A stretch of DNA of 13,799 nt, taken from Bacillota bacterium (GTDB lineage Bacteria > Bacillota > Clostridia > Acetivibrionales > DTU013). The stretch lies in contig JAEYRF010000190.1 in NCBI GenBank assembly GCA_023409615.1, forward strand, positions 1-13,799. Direction: 5' to 3'. Below the pieces are notes generated by a model. The model made no database searches, had not been told where the DNA came from, and saw only the letters and a program-made list of their open reading frames with translations. Positions 6,304 to 13,341 of the stretch are shown here, piece after piece; the first letter of the stretch is position 1, and each line of letters starts with the position of its first letter. Made by a program: the position numbers and the translations under genes.

Positions 6304-7560
6304 TCACCTCTTCAATAATTCACTTATTTTGACACTGGCTATTTCGCCTGTCTGTATATAATGGACCTCTACCGAATCTTCGTCAACTATATTGATAACA
6401 CCGCCAATACTCTTTGCAGAAGCATAGGTTTTTGCCTCTTCAACACTATAGTCCGATATATCCAGTTCCACTACAAGGCCTTGTTTCCTAAGTTCGGCAC
6501 ATAGTTCAAAGGCAATCCTTCTGCCGGCGCCTGTATAACACACAAAGCTGTCAATTGACGGCTTTTCCGTCTCCACCTTCTGTCTTTGAAGCGCCATCAT
6601 AATCATATTGACACCTAGTGAGAAGCCGGTTGCGGGACAATTCCTCCCGAACTCTCCCACCAGCCTGTCATATCTCCCGCCGGTAAGGACGGGAAAACCT
6701 ATCCCGTAAGTAAATCCTCTAAAGATAATACCGGTATCATACGCCAATCCTCTCAACATTCCAAGATCAACAGACACATACTGTCCCAGACCGTAATCAT
6801 CGAGTATCTGCAACACCTGCCGGATGTTCACGAGCGCATCCCTTGATCGTTTGTTCAACTCCAGCGCTTCAACCTTATCAATTACATCGACAGATCCGAA
6901 AAGCCCCGGCAGATCGAATATTAGCTTTTTAAGATCTTCCCTGATCTCACAGCGTTTCAGAAATTCCTCAAGGCCAACATAATCCTTACGATCAATCAAT
7001 CTGCAAACCTGTATAGTGTCATCTTCGGACAGTCCGGTCTCTTCCATCAACCCGTTGAAAAACTCCACCTGCCCTATATCTACCTGAAAGCTTTCAAGCC
7101 CGGTCGCTCTTAATGCCTCAATGGCAACCGCTATCACTTCAGCATCTGACTGCGGCGTGTTTACACCGAGAACCTCTATCCCCGCCTGGGTAAACTCATT
7201 CTGCTTTCCTCCGCCATAATCATCATATCTGAACACATTCCCAACGTATGAAAAACGCAGAGGGTATTCCGCTTCCCTGTACTTTGTAGCAGTGATTCTG
7301 GCCACAGGAACAGTGATATCAGGACGTAAAACAAGGATTCTGCCCTGTTGGTCAAAGAATTTAAACATATTTTCCTGAGGCATCGCACCTTCCTCGGATG
7401 CAAATACATCATAAAATTCGATGGTTGGCGTCTCCACCTCACAAAAACCGCAGCTTCTGAACAATGACCTGAGCTTTTGCTCCAAGCCCCTTTTCATGTA
7501 GCAGTCTTCAAATAGTATATCCTGTACACCATCGGCCGTATAGATTTTCCAGTTGGACAT
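6304..7560 (-). CDS. hisZ: HisZ, ATP phosphoribosyltransferase regulatory subunit
   Basis: HisZ is a histidyl-tRNA synthetase paralogue that does not charge tRNA but binds short HisG and makes it active and sensitive to histidine. The 418-residue product has the class II synthetase core: a motif 2-like LRPDITVPVARI (78-89), FRYDDYGGGKQNEFTQAG (110-127) and a GGRYDRL motif 3-like segment. Where true HisRS has RGLDYYTG, this protein has RGLAYDTG, the kind of change expected in HisZ. A C-terminal part of about 85 residues resembles the anticodon-binding domain, which some shorter HisZ proteins lack. ATG at 7560 has GGAGGT at good spacing and is preferred to 7599. It is the first gene of the operon. 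The adjacent hisG supports HisZ over HisRS. Confidence 0.93.
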   Translation of the reverse strand: MSNWKIYTADGVQDILFEDCYMKRGLEQKLRSLFRSCGFCEVETPTIEFYDVFASEEGAMPQENMFKFFDQQGRILVLRPDITVPVARITATKYREAEYPLRFSYVGNVFRYDDYGGGKQNEFTQAGIEVLGVNTPQSDAEVIAVAIEALRATGLESFQVDIGQVEFFNGLMEETGLSEDDTIQVCRLIDRKDYVGLEEFLKRCEIREDLKKLIFDLPGLFGSVDVIDKVEALELNKRSRDALVNIRQVLQILDDYGLGQYVSVDLGMLRGLAYDTGIIFRGFTYGIGFPVLTGGRYDRLVGEFGRNCPATGFSLGVNMIMMALQRQKVETEKPSIDSFVCYTGAGRRIAFELCAELRKQGLVVELDISDYSVEEAKTYASAKSIGGVINIVDEDSVEVHYIQTGEIASVKISELLKR

Positions 7561-7668
7561 TTTTACACCTCCACTTACAGTTGGACCATTTTTATACACT
7601 CTGTCGTTCTATCGCTTTAACGCTTTACTACATTAAACTTATAAATTGATGAATCGAAATAATTATAA
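7561..7668. other. his operon leader; no clear promoter, no T-box
   Basis: About 108 bp separate the upstream terminator from hisZ. The stretch is AT-rich and must hold the operon promoter if the terminator works. TTTAAT, TATAAG and TATAAA boxes occur on the minus strand, but none has a convincing -35 partner or TGn extension. A short direct repeat, CGCTTTA, occurs at 7613-7619 and 7621-7627. The leader is too short for a T-box and shows no T-box consensus, His-codon leader peptide or attenuator hairpin. Confidence 0.4.
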
Positions 7669-7700
7669 AATAAAGCCATTGGTTTGTCAATGGCTTTATT
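7669..7700 (-). terminator. Rho-independent terminator after the zinc-ribbon gene
   Basis: AATAAAGCCATTG (7669-7681) pairs perfectly with CAATGGCTTTATT (7688-7700), a 13-bp stem with a 6-base loop. On the minus strand the stem runs into a T-rich stretch (TTTATTTTATAATT). It lies about 70 bp after the stop of the membrane protein gene and insulates the his operon from it. The stem ends in A/T pairs on both sides, so it may also work weakly on the plus strand. Confidence 0.82.
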
Positions 7701-7766
7701 ACAAATTCATCCATAATCAGTCGGACAATTCGCTTCTAATATAGTACCCTGAGCCTATCCAAGATG

Positions 7767-9461
7767 CTAACCTATTTCATATAGTCTTCTGCCAAGCTCA
7801 TTGGTAATGTTGTAAAACTCATCTGAAATCTCATCAAAGATTTCCTGGAGCTCAAAGGCATCGGTCGAGGCCAGATCCACAGAGCCGTTTTTACTAAATT
7901 TCAGATTTGACTTGTTTTTTAGCTCATCGACCTTTATTTCGCATGTTACGAGATCCCGGCCATTCTGTTGTACGGTTACATCATACAACTCCGCTTTTGT
8001 CTTACTATCTGGCTTATCTGTTGACAGCTTAATCGCATATTCATCATAATCATTAAATATACTTGCCTTGTAATCCCCATACTCCAGCCCTGAGCTATTC
8101 TTACCTTCATCACTTTTTACATAAGACAGTTCGATCTTACCATCATATTCTGTCAATAACTTAATACCTTTACGCTCCTCACCACTGTAAATATAAAGGT
8201 TGCCAATTTGATCTCCGGTTCCGAACCTGCCTTCACTTACGTTGATCTCTGTGACCTCCTCCTTATCGTCATTTACATATTGCATAATTGCAAATACTGA
8301 GTCATCTGCTGTGATTTCCCTGCTGACAATTTTATTCTTTGTGTCTGATATGATTGTCATGGTCGCAATGTTTTTATCACTCTCAGCATCGAACGTATAC
8401 TCCAGGTCTTCTCTGCTCCTGTCCAGATCTGACTTTAACTCCTCAAGCAGCTCCGCCCTTTCCTCATTACTAATTTCATTGCGGGATATAAAGCTTAAAG
8501 GCAATGGATTATATCCATCCTGGACATAATTAATAATCATGTTCAGAAGTTCATCGTCATTCCTTAATTCCTCCAACAGCTTATCGGCTATATTATACAA
8601 ATCTTTTTCAGTCAACTTTATATCGACCATCCTGCATTTCTCAAGCTCTAAAGCAGACTTTGCACTGCCAGTAGTCCAGGTGTATATATCCGTAGCGCTA
8701 TCAGGACTTGTAACAGATATGCTGTGTGAAGGGATATTTTTATATGCAATTTTACTATATTTTTTGATTGCCTTGTCAAACAACTGGGTGTCCTTATCGA
8801 GTTGGTCCTTCATTTCTGCAAGAGTTTTCAGATCAATGTCTGTTTCATTATCTGTCAGATTGCTGATTGTCTCGGGAATTTCGTCCTTCTTCACAGTAAA
8901 ATTCCTATTATATAAAGTAGGTAAGCCCAAACCCAATAATTCCTTGTCCTGATACAGGATGACATCTGCCAGTAGATTGTTCAGGTATTTGGCACTTGCA
9001 TAAACAGTAGATTTGCCCTTACTATAATCCACCTGTGCCTGAATTTCAAAATCCTTCAGCATATCTATGCCAATACCTAAACCTCCGACTTCAGAGACAG
9101 TAACTCCAATATTTTTACTAAATGGTTTTATATCAAAAGCTTTAATTACCTTCTTATATGAATTATTGAGCTCAATAGGTTTATTGCGCAACTCCAGGTA
9201 ACCGTAATAGGCCTTCGGTGAAACGAGCCATATATTGCTTAAAATTAAGATGCAGATTAAAGCAACTCCTATAATAGATGAAATAATAATCGCAAGTTTC
9301 TTATGACTCTTCTTTGGATCAGACTGTCCGCTTCCTTTGCTTTGTGTTGAACTCCCTGCACTTTGAGATATATTTGTTTCACTTTGTGACATAACTGCCC
9401 CGCACGAATTACAAAATTTTGCCCCTTCAGCCGTCTGATTTCCACACTTTGCGCAATACAT
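7767..9461 (-). CDS. Zinc-ribbon, single-pass membrane protein of unknown function
   Basis: I do not recognise a named family with certainty. The 564-residue product starts with a zinc ribbon, CAKC...CNSC (Cys3, 6, 17, 20), then a Ser/Gln-rich linker to about residue 50, a basic KKSHKK stop-transfer-like patch, and one hydrophobic segment at about 56-80. The remaining 480 residues are hydrophilic, rich in Asp, Glu, Lys and Ser, with no cysteines seen in the large domain, and would lie outside the cell if the zinc ribbon is cytoplasmic. Such proteins are common in clostridia and poorly characterised; envelope sensing or attachment are guesses. ATG at 9461 has GAGGGGG eight bases upstream and starts directly at the zinc ribbon. 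It is a single-gene unit with its own promoter and terminator. Confidence 0.85.
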   Translation of the reverse strand: MYCAKCGNQTAEGAKFCNSCGAVMSQSETNISQSAGSSTQSKGSGQSDPKKSHKKLAIIISSIIGVALICILILSNIWLVSPKAYYGYLELRNKPIELNNSYKKVIKAFDIKPFSKNIGVTVSEVGGLGIGIDMLKDFEIQAQVDYSKGKSTVYASAKYLNNLLADVILYQDKELLGLGLPTLYNRNFTVKKDEIPETISNLTDNETDIDLKTLAEMKDQLDKDTQLFDKAIKKYSKIAYKNIPSHSISVTSPDSATDIYTWTTGSAKSALELEKCRMVDIKLTEKDLYNIADKLLEELRNDDELLNMIINYVQDGYNPLPLSFISRNEISNEERAELLEELKSDLDRSREDLEYTFDAESDKNIATMTIISDTKNKIVSREITADDSVFAIMQYVNDDKEEVTEINVSEGRFGTGDQIGNLYIYSGEERKGIKLLTEYDGKIELSYVKSDEGKNSSGLEYGDYKASIFNDYDEYAIKLSTDKPDSKTKAELYDVTVQQNGRDLVTCEIKVDELKNKSNLKFSKNGSVDLASTDAFELQEIFDEISDEFYNITNELGRRLYEIG

Positions 9462-9499
9462 TAATATATCCCCCTCGTAGTTCATTGATCGTTTACATA

Positions 9500-9528
9500 A
9501 TTATATCAAGTCAACTGACCTAAGGCAA
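9500..9528 (-). promoter_or_regulatory. Promoter of the zinc-ribbon membrane protein gene
   Basis: On the minus strand TTGCCT (9528-9523) and TATAAT (9505-9500) are separated by exactly 17 bases, and TGA just before the -10 box gives an extended -10. Transcription would start near 9493, about 32 bases before the ATG. Confidence 0.7.
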
Positions 9529-9592
9529 GAAAATTATCCAACATTTGGTGTCTCAGGAAGATGTCGTTTGCTTATTAACGATACGTAAAGAC

Positions 9593-9620
9593 TTTACACT
9601 GACTGGAATATTGTTATAAT
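9593..9620 (+). promoter_or_regulatory. Promoter of the HAD phosphatase gene
   Basis: TTTACA (9593-9598) and TATAAT (9615-9620) are 16 bases apart, and TGT directly before the -10 box makes it an extended -10 promoter. It is divergent from the zinc-ribbon gene promoter about 65 bp away. The leader would be about 57 bases. Confidence 0.7.
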
Positions 9621-9684
9621 TAACTTACCTTCAATAACTAATCCATTTGAAGCAAACTCAGTTTTCTTGCGAGGGGAGATATAT

Positions 9685-10335
9685 ATGAAATTCAAGGCAG
9701 TACTATTTGATTTAGACGGCACTCTGCTAGATACTATTGAGGATATTAGTGATTCGATGAACAGTGTCCTGGCTAAAAACGGCTATCCTGTCCATGACAT
9801 TGAAGCCTATAAGTATTTTGTCGGCGACGGCATGAAAACGCTTGTACAAAGGGCATTGCCTAAAGGTACGTACAGTACACAGCAAATCGACAACTATCTG
9901 CAAGCCAATAAGGCTGAATATGCCAGGAGATGGTCGGATAAGACTGTGTTATATCCCGGGATAGGAGGTTTGCTAGATGGGTTGACCGATAAGGGAATAA
10001 ATTGTGCAGTTCTTTCAAACAAGCCCGATGCGTTTACGAAGCAAATCGTTGAAAAATTGCTGGCAGGCTGGAACTTTTATCCTATATTCGGAGAGCGACT
10101 GGGAATACCAAAGAAGCCGGACCCTGCAGGTGCATTGGAGATAGCCTCAATCTTGAAGGTCAAGCCTGAGGAATGTCTTTATCTTGGTGATACAGGCACT
10201 GATATGGAAACCGCAAAGGCTGCCGGTATGTACGCCATCGGTGTGCTTTGGGGTTTCCGCAAAGCAGATGAGTTATTGGACAGCGGAGCACGTGTATTAG
10301 TGTCGGATCCTTTACAAGTTCTAGAAATGCTGTAG
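9685..10335 (+). CDS. HAD hydrolase, phosphoglycolate phosphatase-like (Gph)
   Basis: This 216-residue protein belongs to the haloacid dehalogenase superfamily, Gph/PGP group, which removes phosphate from small phosphorylated metabolites such as 2-phosphoglycolate. All four HAD motifs are present: DLDGTLLDT with Asp9 as nucleophile and Asp11 as acid/base, VLSNKP with Ser111, the KKPDP lysine near 144, and LGDTGTD with Asp169 and Asp173 for magnesium. An alpha-helical cap of the C1 type lies between motifs I and II (about 17-90). ATG at 9685 has GAGGGGAG six bases away; an upstream ATG at 9667 has no good site. It is a single-gene unit converging on the small Cys-rich gene 19 bp downstream. 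Exact substrate is uncertain; related enzymes include pyrophosphatase PpaX and beta-phosphoglucomutase. Confidence 0.9.
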   Translation: MKFKAVLFDLDGTLLDTIEDISDSMNSVLAKNGYPVHDIEAYKYFVGDGMKTLVQRALPKGTYSTQQIDNYLQANKAEYARRWSDKTVLYPGIGGLLDGLTDKGINCAVLSNKPDAFTKQIVEKLLAGWNFYPIFGERLGIPKKPDPAGALEIASILKVKPEECLYLGDTGTDMETAKAAGMYAIGVLWGFRKADELLDSGARVLVSDPLQVLEML

Positions 10336-10354
10336 CCTTTATATCCTGGCATTA

Positions 10355-10546
10355 TTAATCCAGTTGAAGCTCGGAGGCGATATTCTCCAGATGCTTTTTC
10401 GAGCAACCCTTACCATTCCAGTGACTGCAGGATGTACATGACAAATCCGCGGAGCGGTTCATTCTGCTTCCCTGACCATATCTCGAATAATTGCAGGATC
10501 GTGCAATCGTTGAAAGGTTATCTTCATTACAATCATATATATCCAT
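10355..10546 (-). CDS. Small Cys-rich protein, unknown function
   Basis: A 63-residue hydrophilic protein starting at ATG 10546 with GGAGGGG five bases upstream, one of the best ribosome binding sites in the window; the reading frame extends upstream to 10627 but without a comparable site. It has five cysteines: Cys6, Cys18 and a CTSCSHWNGKGC cluster (Cys37, 40, 47), suggesting a metal-binding knuckle, though one short of two full Cys pairs in the cluster. No signal peptide or membrane segment is seen. It follows pcrA after a long hairpin and ends 19 bp from the stop of the convergent phosphatase gene. I do not recognise the family; metal or redox binding is an inference. Confidence 0.75.
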   Translation of the reverse strand: MDIYDCNEDNLSTIARSCNYSRYGQGSRMNRSADLSCTSCSHWNGKGCSKKHLENIASELQLD

Positions 10547-10576
10547 AGAATCCCCTCCGGCTAATCTGCTAAAATG

Positions 10577-10639
10577 AAAAAATCCGATATATGCTGCAAA
10601 CCTATTATTCGCATTTAGTTTGCTCATTATACCGGATTT
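10577..10639 (-). terminator. Nested hairpin with T-run between pcrA and the small Cys-rich gene
   Basis: On the minus strand AAATCCGGTATA (10639-10628) pairs with TATATCGGATTT (10591-10580) over 12 bp with one G-U pair. Inside it GCAAAC (10623-10618) pairs with GUUUGC (10601-10596) over 6 bp, separated from the outer stem by a 4 x 4 internal loop. A run of six T (10582-10577) ends the structure. It begins 26 bases after the pcrA stop, so it is probably the pcrA terminator. It also sits directly before the ribosome binding site of the small gene, so it could act as an attenuator for it. Confidence 0.6.
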
Positions 10640-10665
10640 AGTTTATCGGCCTGACGGCCTATATG

Positions 10666-13185
10666 TCACAGCTTCAACAGATTTGCAAATGCGGCCATCA
10701 ATCTCTTCATTCCTGCATTTCTAAATTCAATCTCCAATACATAGTCACCCTTGTCAAGCAAAACAGACTTGATTTTTCCAACACCGAATTTCTTGTGAAC
10801 TACCTGGTCACCGGCCTTGAACTCTGTAACGGGTTCTTTGCCTTCCGCGTCAGAGACAGCATTAATACTATCTTTCTGTGACTTCTGTGCCACAATACCA
10901 AAGCCCGGTATATCAGATCCAAAAGTGCCAAAACCTCCTGTAGAACCGTTACTATCGCTGCCATAAATGCCTGCTCCACTACTGTGCGCCCTGGTAAAGC
11001 TGTCCGCTTGTTTCTCTCGTCTTCCCTTGATCTCCAGCAATTCACCAGGTATCTCCTTCATAAATCTGGAGCCCCGGTTGTATGTTGTATTTCCAAAAAG
11101 GGTTCTACTATAGGTGCTTGTCAGATAAAGCCTTTCTCTGGCTCGGGTGATACCAACATAGCATAGTCTGCGCTCCTCTTCCAATTCAGCCTCGCTGTCC
11201 ATGGAACGCATTCCGGGGAAAACGCCCTCTTCAAAACCCGGAATGAAGACAACAGGAAACTCAAGGCCCTTAGCGCTATGGAGTGTCATCAGAACCACAT
11301 GATCCCTCTCTCCTTCCAAATTGTCAATATCTGAAACCAGCATTACATTGGCCAAATAGGCCTCCAGTCCTTTTTCCTCACTTTGCTCCTCAAATTCAAT
11401 TGCACCGGATATCAATTCCTGGATATTCTCGATCCTTGTCCTGGCTTCATCTGTTTCCTCTGCCTTTAACTCAGTGAGGATGCCGGATTTGTTGATTACC
11501 ATATCGATCAATTCCTGCATACTGGTACTTTCAGCCTGGACTCTGAAGTTATTAATCATACTGACAAACTCCACCAACTTTGCGGCAGATCTCTTCAAAT
11601 CAGGGATCTCATGGGCGGATGAGATCACAGCATAAATACTGCAGCTTCGCTCAAGTGCAATCCCTGCAGCCGTCTCAAGTGTAGTGTTTCCGATACCTCT
11701 CTTGGGTACGTTGATCACTCTCTTTAACGCAACATCATCGGCTGGATTCTGTATTAGCCTCAGATATGAGATGATGTCCTTTATTTCCTTTCTGTCATAG
11801 AACCGAAGACCGCCGAAGATACGGTATGGAATACCGGATTTCATAAATGCTTCCTCAAGCACACGGGACTGGGCATTTATTCTGTAAAGCAATGCAAAGT
11901 CCTTGTATCTTCTCTCCTCGCTTTTCATAAGCTCTTCAATCTCACCGGTGATGAAGGAGGCCTCCCCACGCTCATTATCCGCTTCATAATATTGAATGCA
12001 CTCGCCCTTGCAGTTTTCCGTCCACAGTGTCTTGCTCTTTCTTCCTCCGTTGTTCTTAATCACCTGATTTGCTGCATCAAGTATGGTTTTCGTAGACCGG
12101 TAATTCTGCTCCAGCTTGATGACCGCAGTATCTTTGAATTCCTTCTCAAAGTCCAGAATATTGCGGATATCAGCGCCCCTCCATCCGTAAATCGATTGAT
12201 CATCATCGCCCACAACGCAAAGATTCTTGAAATGACTGGCAAGCAGACTAACCAGCGTATACTGCGCCTTGTTTGTATCCTGATATTCATCCACCAGAAC
12301 GTATTTAAATTTTCGCTGATAATATTCCATCACAGGCGGATGATCCAGAAACAGCTTGATGGTCAGCATAATAATATCGTCGAAATCAAGCGCGTTATTA
12401 TTCCTGAGCTTTCTCTGATAGAGTTCATATATCCGGGCAATTTTACTAAGTCTAAAATCAGAACCGGCTTCAGCAGCATATTCGGCAGGCTCCTTCAGTT
12501 CATCCTTTGCCCTTCCGATCTTTGAGAGCACCTCTCTGACAGGAAAGTTCTTATCATTCAAATTAAGTTCTCTGATACAATCCTTGATAAGCGTCTGCTG
12601 ATCAGAGGTGTCAAAGATAACAAAGCTTTTACCGTATCCCAGCTTTTCAATATCTCTCCTGAGTATCCTGACACAAGAAGCATGAAAGGTACTTACCCAA
12701 AGGCCATTGATATTTTCGCCAAGAATGTTTTCAAGCCTTTGCTTCATTTCCCTGGCTGCTTTATTAGTAAAAGTAATTGCCAGAATAGAGGCCGGATGGG
12801 CCGGACTCTCCTTAAGAAGGTCGATTAACCTATCCGGGACAGCAGAGGCTTTCTCTATTGAGCGTGCCATCTCTGACAAGCCTGCTGTCTCTGTTGTGCC
12901 TGCCTTCTCTGCCGCAGCAGCCAGCTCCCTCATCTGCTGCAGTTCTTCCGCCGTAAGCTCCTGGGGTATAAAATCACTGTGGTATGCATTACCATACTTG
13001 ATCATATATGCAATCCTGTTTACCAGGACAGAAGTCTTGCCCGATCCGGCACCGGCCAGCACCAGTAAAGGTCCGTTTACATGAAAAACTGCCTTCCTTT
13101 GCTGAGAATTCAACCTCCCATATTCATTCTCCAACAGCTTCTTTCTCAGCTCAATAAACTCTTTTTTCTCTATTTTAGTTATCAT
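10666..13185 (-). CDS. pcrA: PcrA/UvrD-type 3'-5' DNA helicase
   Basis: This is a superfamily 1A helicase of the PcrA/UvrD type, acting in repair, in clearing RecA or RNA polymerase from DNA, and in plasmid replication. The 839-residue product carries all SF1 motifs: LNSQQRKAV Q-motif, AGAGSGKT Walker A (44-51), ITFTNKAAREM (137-147), LVDEYQDT motif II (297-304), VGDDDQSIYGWRGA motif III (325-338), LEQNYRST motif IV (358-365), LMTLHSAKGLEF motif V (632-643) and VGITRARERLY motif VI (677-687). About 60 extra residues (near 64-130, Ala/Glu-rich) sit between Walker A and motif Ia. A Gly/Ser/Phe-rich linker (about 722-788) leads to a C-terminal Tudor-like domain with HKKFGVGKI. ATG at 13185 has AGGTG eight bases upstream and fits the promoter better than ATG 13206. 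Confidence 0.95.
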   Translation of the reverse strand: MITKIEKKEFIELRKKLLENEYGRLNSQQRKAVFHVNGPLLVLAGAGSGKTSVLVNRIAYMIKYGNAYHSDFIPQELTAEELQQMRELAAAAEKAGTTETAGLSEMARSIEKASAVPDRLIDLLKESPAHPASILAITFTNKAAREMKQRLENILGENINGLWVSTFHASCVRILRRDIEKLGYGKSFVIFDTSDQQTLIKDCIRELNLNDKNFPVREVLSKIGRAKDELKEPAEYAAEAGSDFRLSKIARIYELYQRKLRNNNALDFDDIIMLTIKLFLDHPPVMEYYQRKFKYVLVDEYQDTNKAQYTLVSLLASHFKNLCVVGDDDQSIYGWRGADIRNILDFEKEFKDTAVIKLEQNYRSTKTILDAANQVIKNNGGRKSKTLWTENCKGECIQYYEADNERGEASFITGEIEELMKSEERRYKDFALLYRINAQSRVLEEAFMKSGIPYRIFGGLRFYDRKEIKDIISYLRLIQNPADDVALKRVINVPKRGIGNTTLETAAGIALERSCSIYAVISSAHEIPDLKRSAAKLVEFVSMINNFRVQAESTSMQELIDMVINKSGILTELKAEETDEARTRIENIQELISGAIEFEEQSEEKGLEAYLANVMLVSDIDNLEGERDHVVLMTLHSAKGLEFPVVFIPGFEEGVFPGMRSMDSEAELEEERRLCYVGITRARERLYLTSTYSRTLFGNTTYNRGSRFMKEIPGELLEIKGRREKQADSFTRAHSSGAGIYGSDSNGSTGGFGTFGSDIPGFGIVAQKSQKDSINAVSDAEGKEPVTEFKAGDQVVHKKFGVGKIKSVLLDKGDYVLEIEFRNAGMKRLMAAFANLLKL

Positions 13186-13220
13186 TTGGCGTACACCTAT
13201 CCGCATATTTATTTCTCATA

Positions 13221-13248
13221 AGTATACCATATTACATCTGTGTGATAA
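13221..13248 (-). promoter_or_regulatory. pcrA promoter
   Basis: On the minus strand TTATCA (13248-13243) and TATACT (13226-13221) are 16 bases apart, with TGG before the -10 box giving an extended -10. Transcription would start near 13214, leaving about 29 bases before ATG 13185 but only about 8 before ATG 13206, which supports the downstream start. Confidence 0.6.
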
Positions 13249-13269
13249 AATTAAAATCTCCGGGGGTAC

Positions 13270-13298
13270 AAAAAGACAGGCCATATCGATGACCTGTC
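13270..13298 (-). terminator. Rho-independent terminator of the right-edge membrane protein gene
   Basis: On the minus strand GACAGGTCAT (13298-13289) pairs with ATGGCCTGTC (13284-13275), a 10-bp stem with one G-U pair and a 4-base loop, followed by a run of T (13274-13270). It lies about 44 bp after the stop of the membrane protein gene and directly before the pcrA promoter. Confidence 0.88.
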
Positions 13299-13341
13299 CC
13301 TAAAATGTAAATTATGTATAGAAAATATACGTTATGGTTAA

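Noticed and set aside
5621..6332. Several plus-strand open frames antisense to hisG
   Set aside because: All are shadows of hisG, with no ribosome binding sites and no family resemblance.
6304..7560. Histidyl-tRNA synthetase (hisS)
   Set aside because: RGLAYDTG replaces the HisRS RGLDYYTG motif, and the gene lies directly before a short-form hisG, which needs HisZ.
7561..7668. T-box or his attenuator before hisZ
   Set aside because: The leader is only about 108 bases, shows no T-box consensus, no run of His codons and no terminator hairpin other than that of the upstream gene.
10336..10354. Terminator between the convergent phosphatase and small Cys-rich genes
   Set aside because: Only a weak 4-bp CTGG/CCAG pairing with no T-run is visible near 10345-10365.
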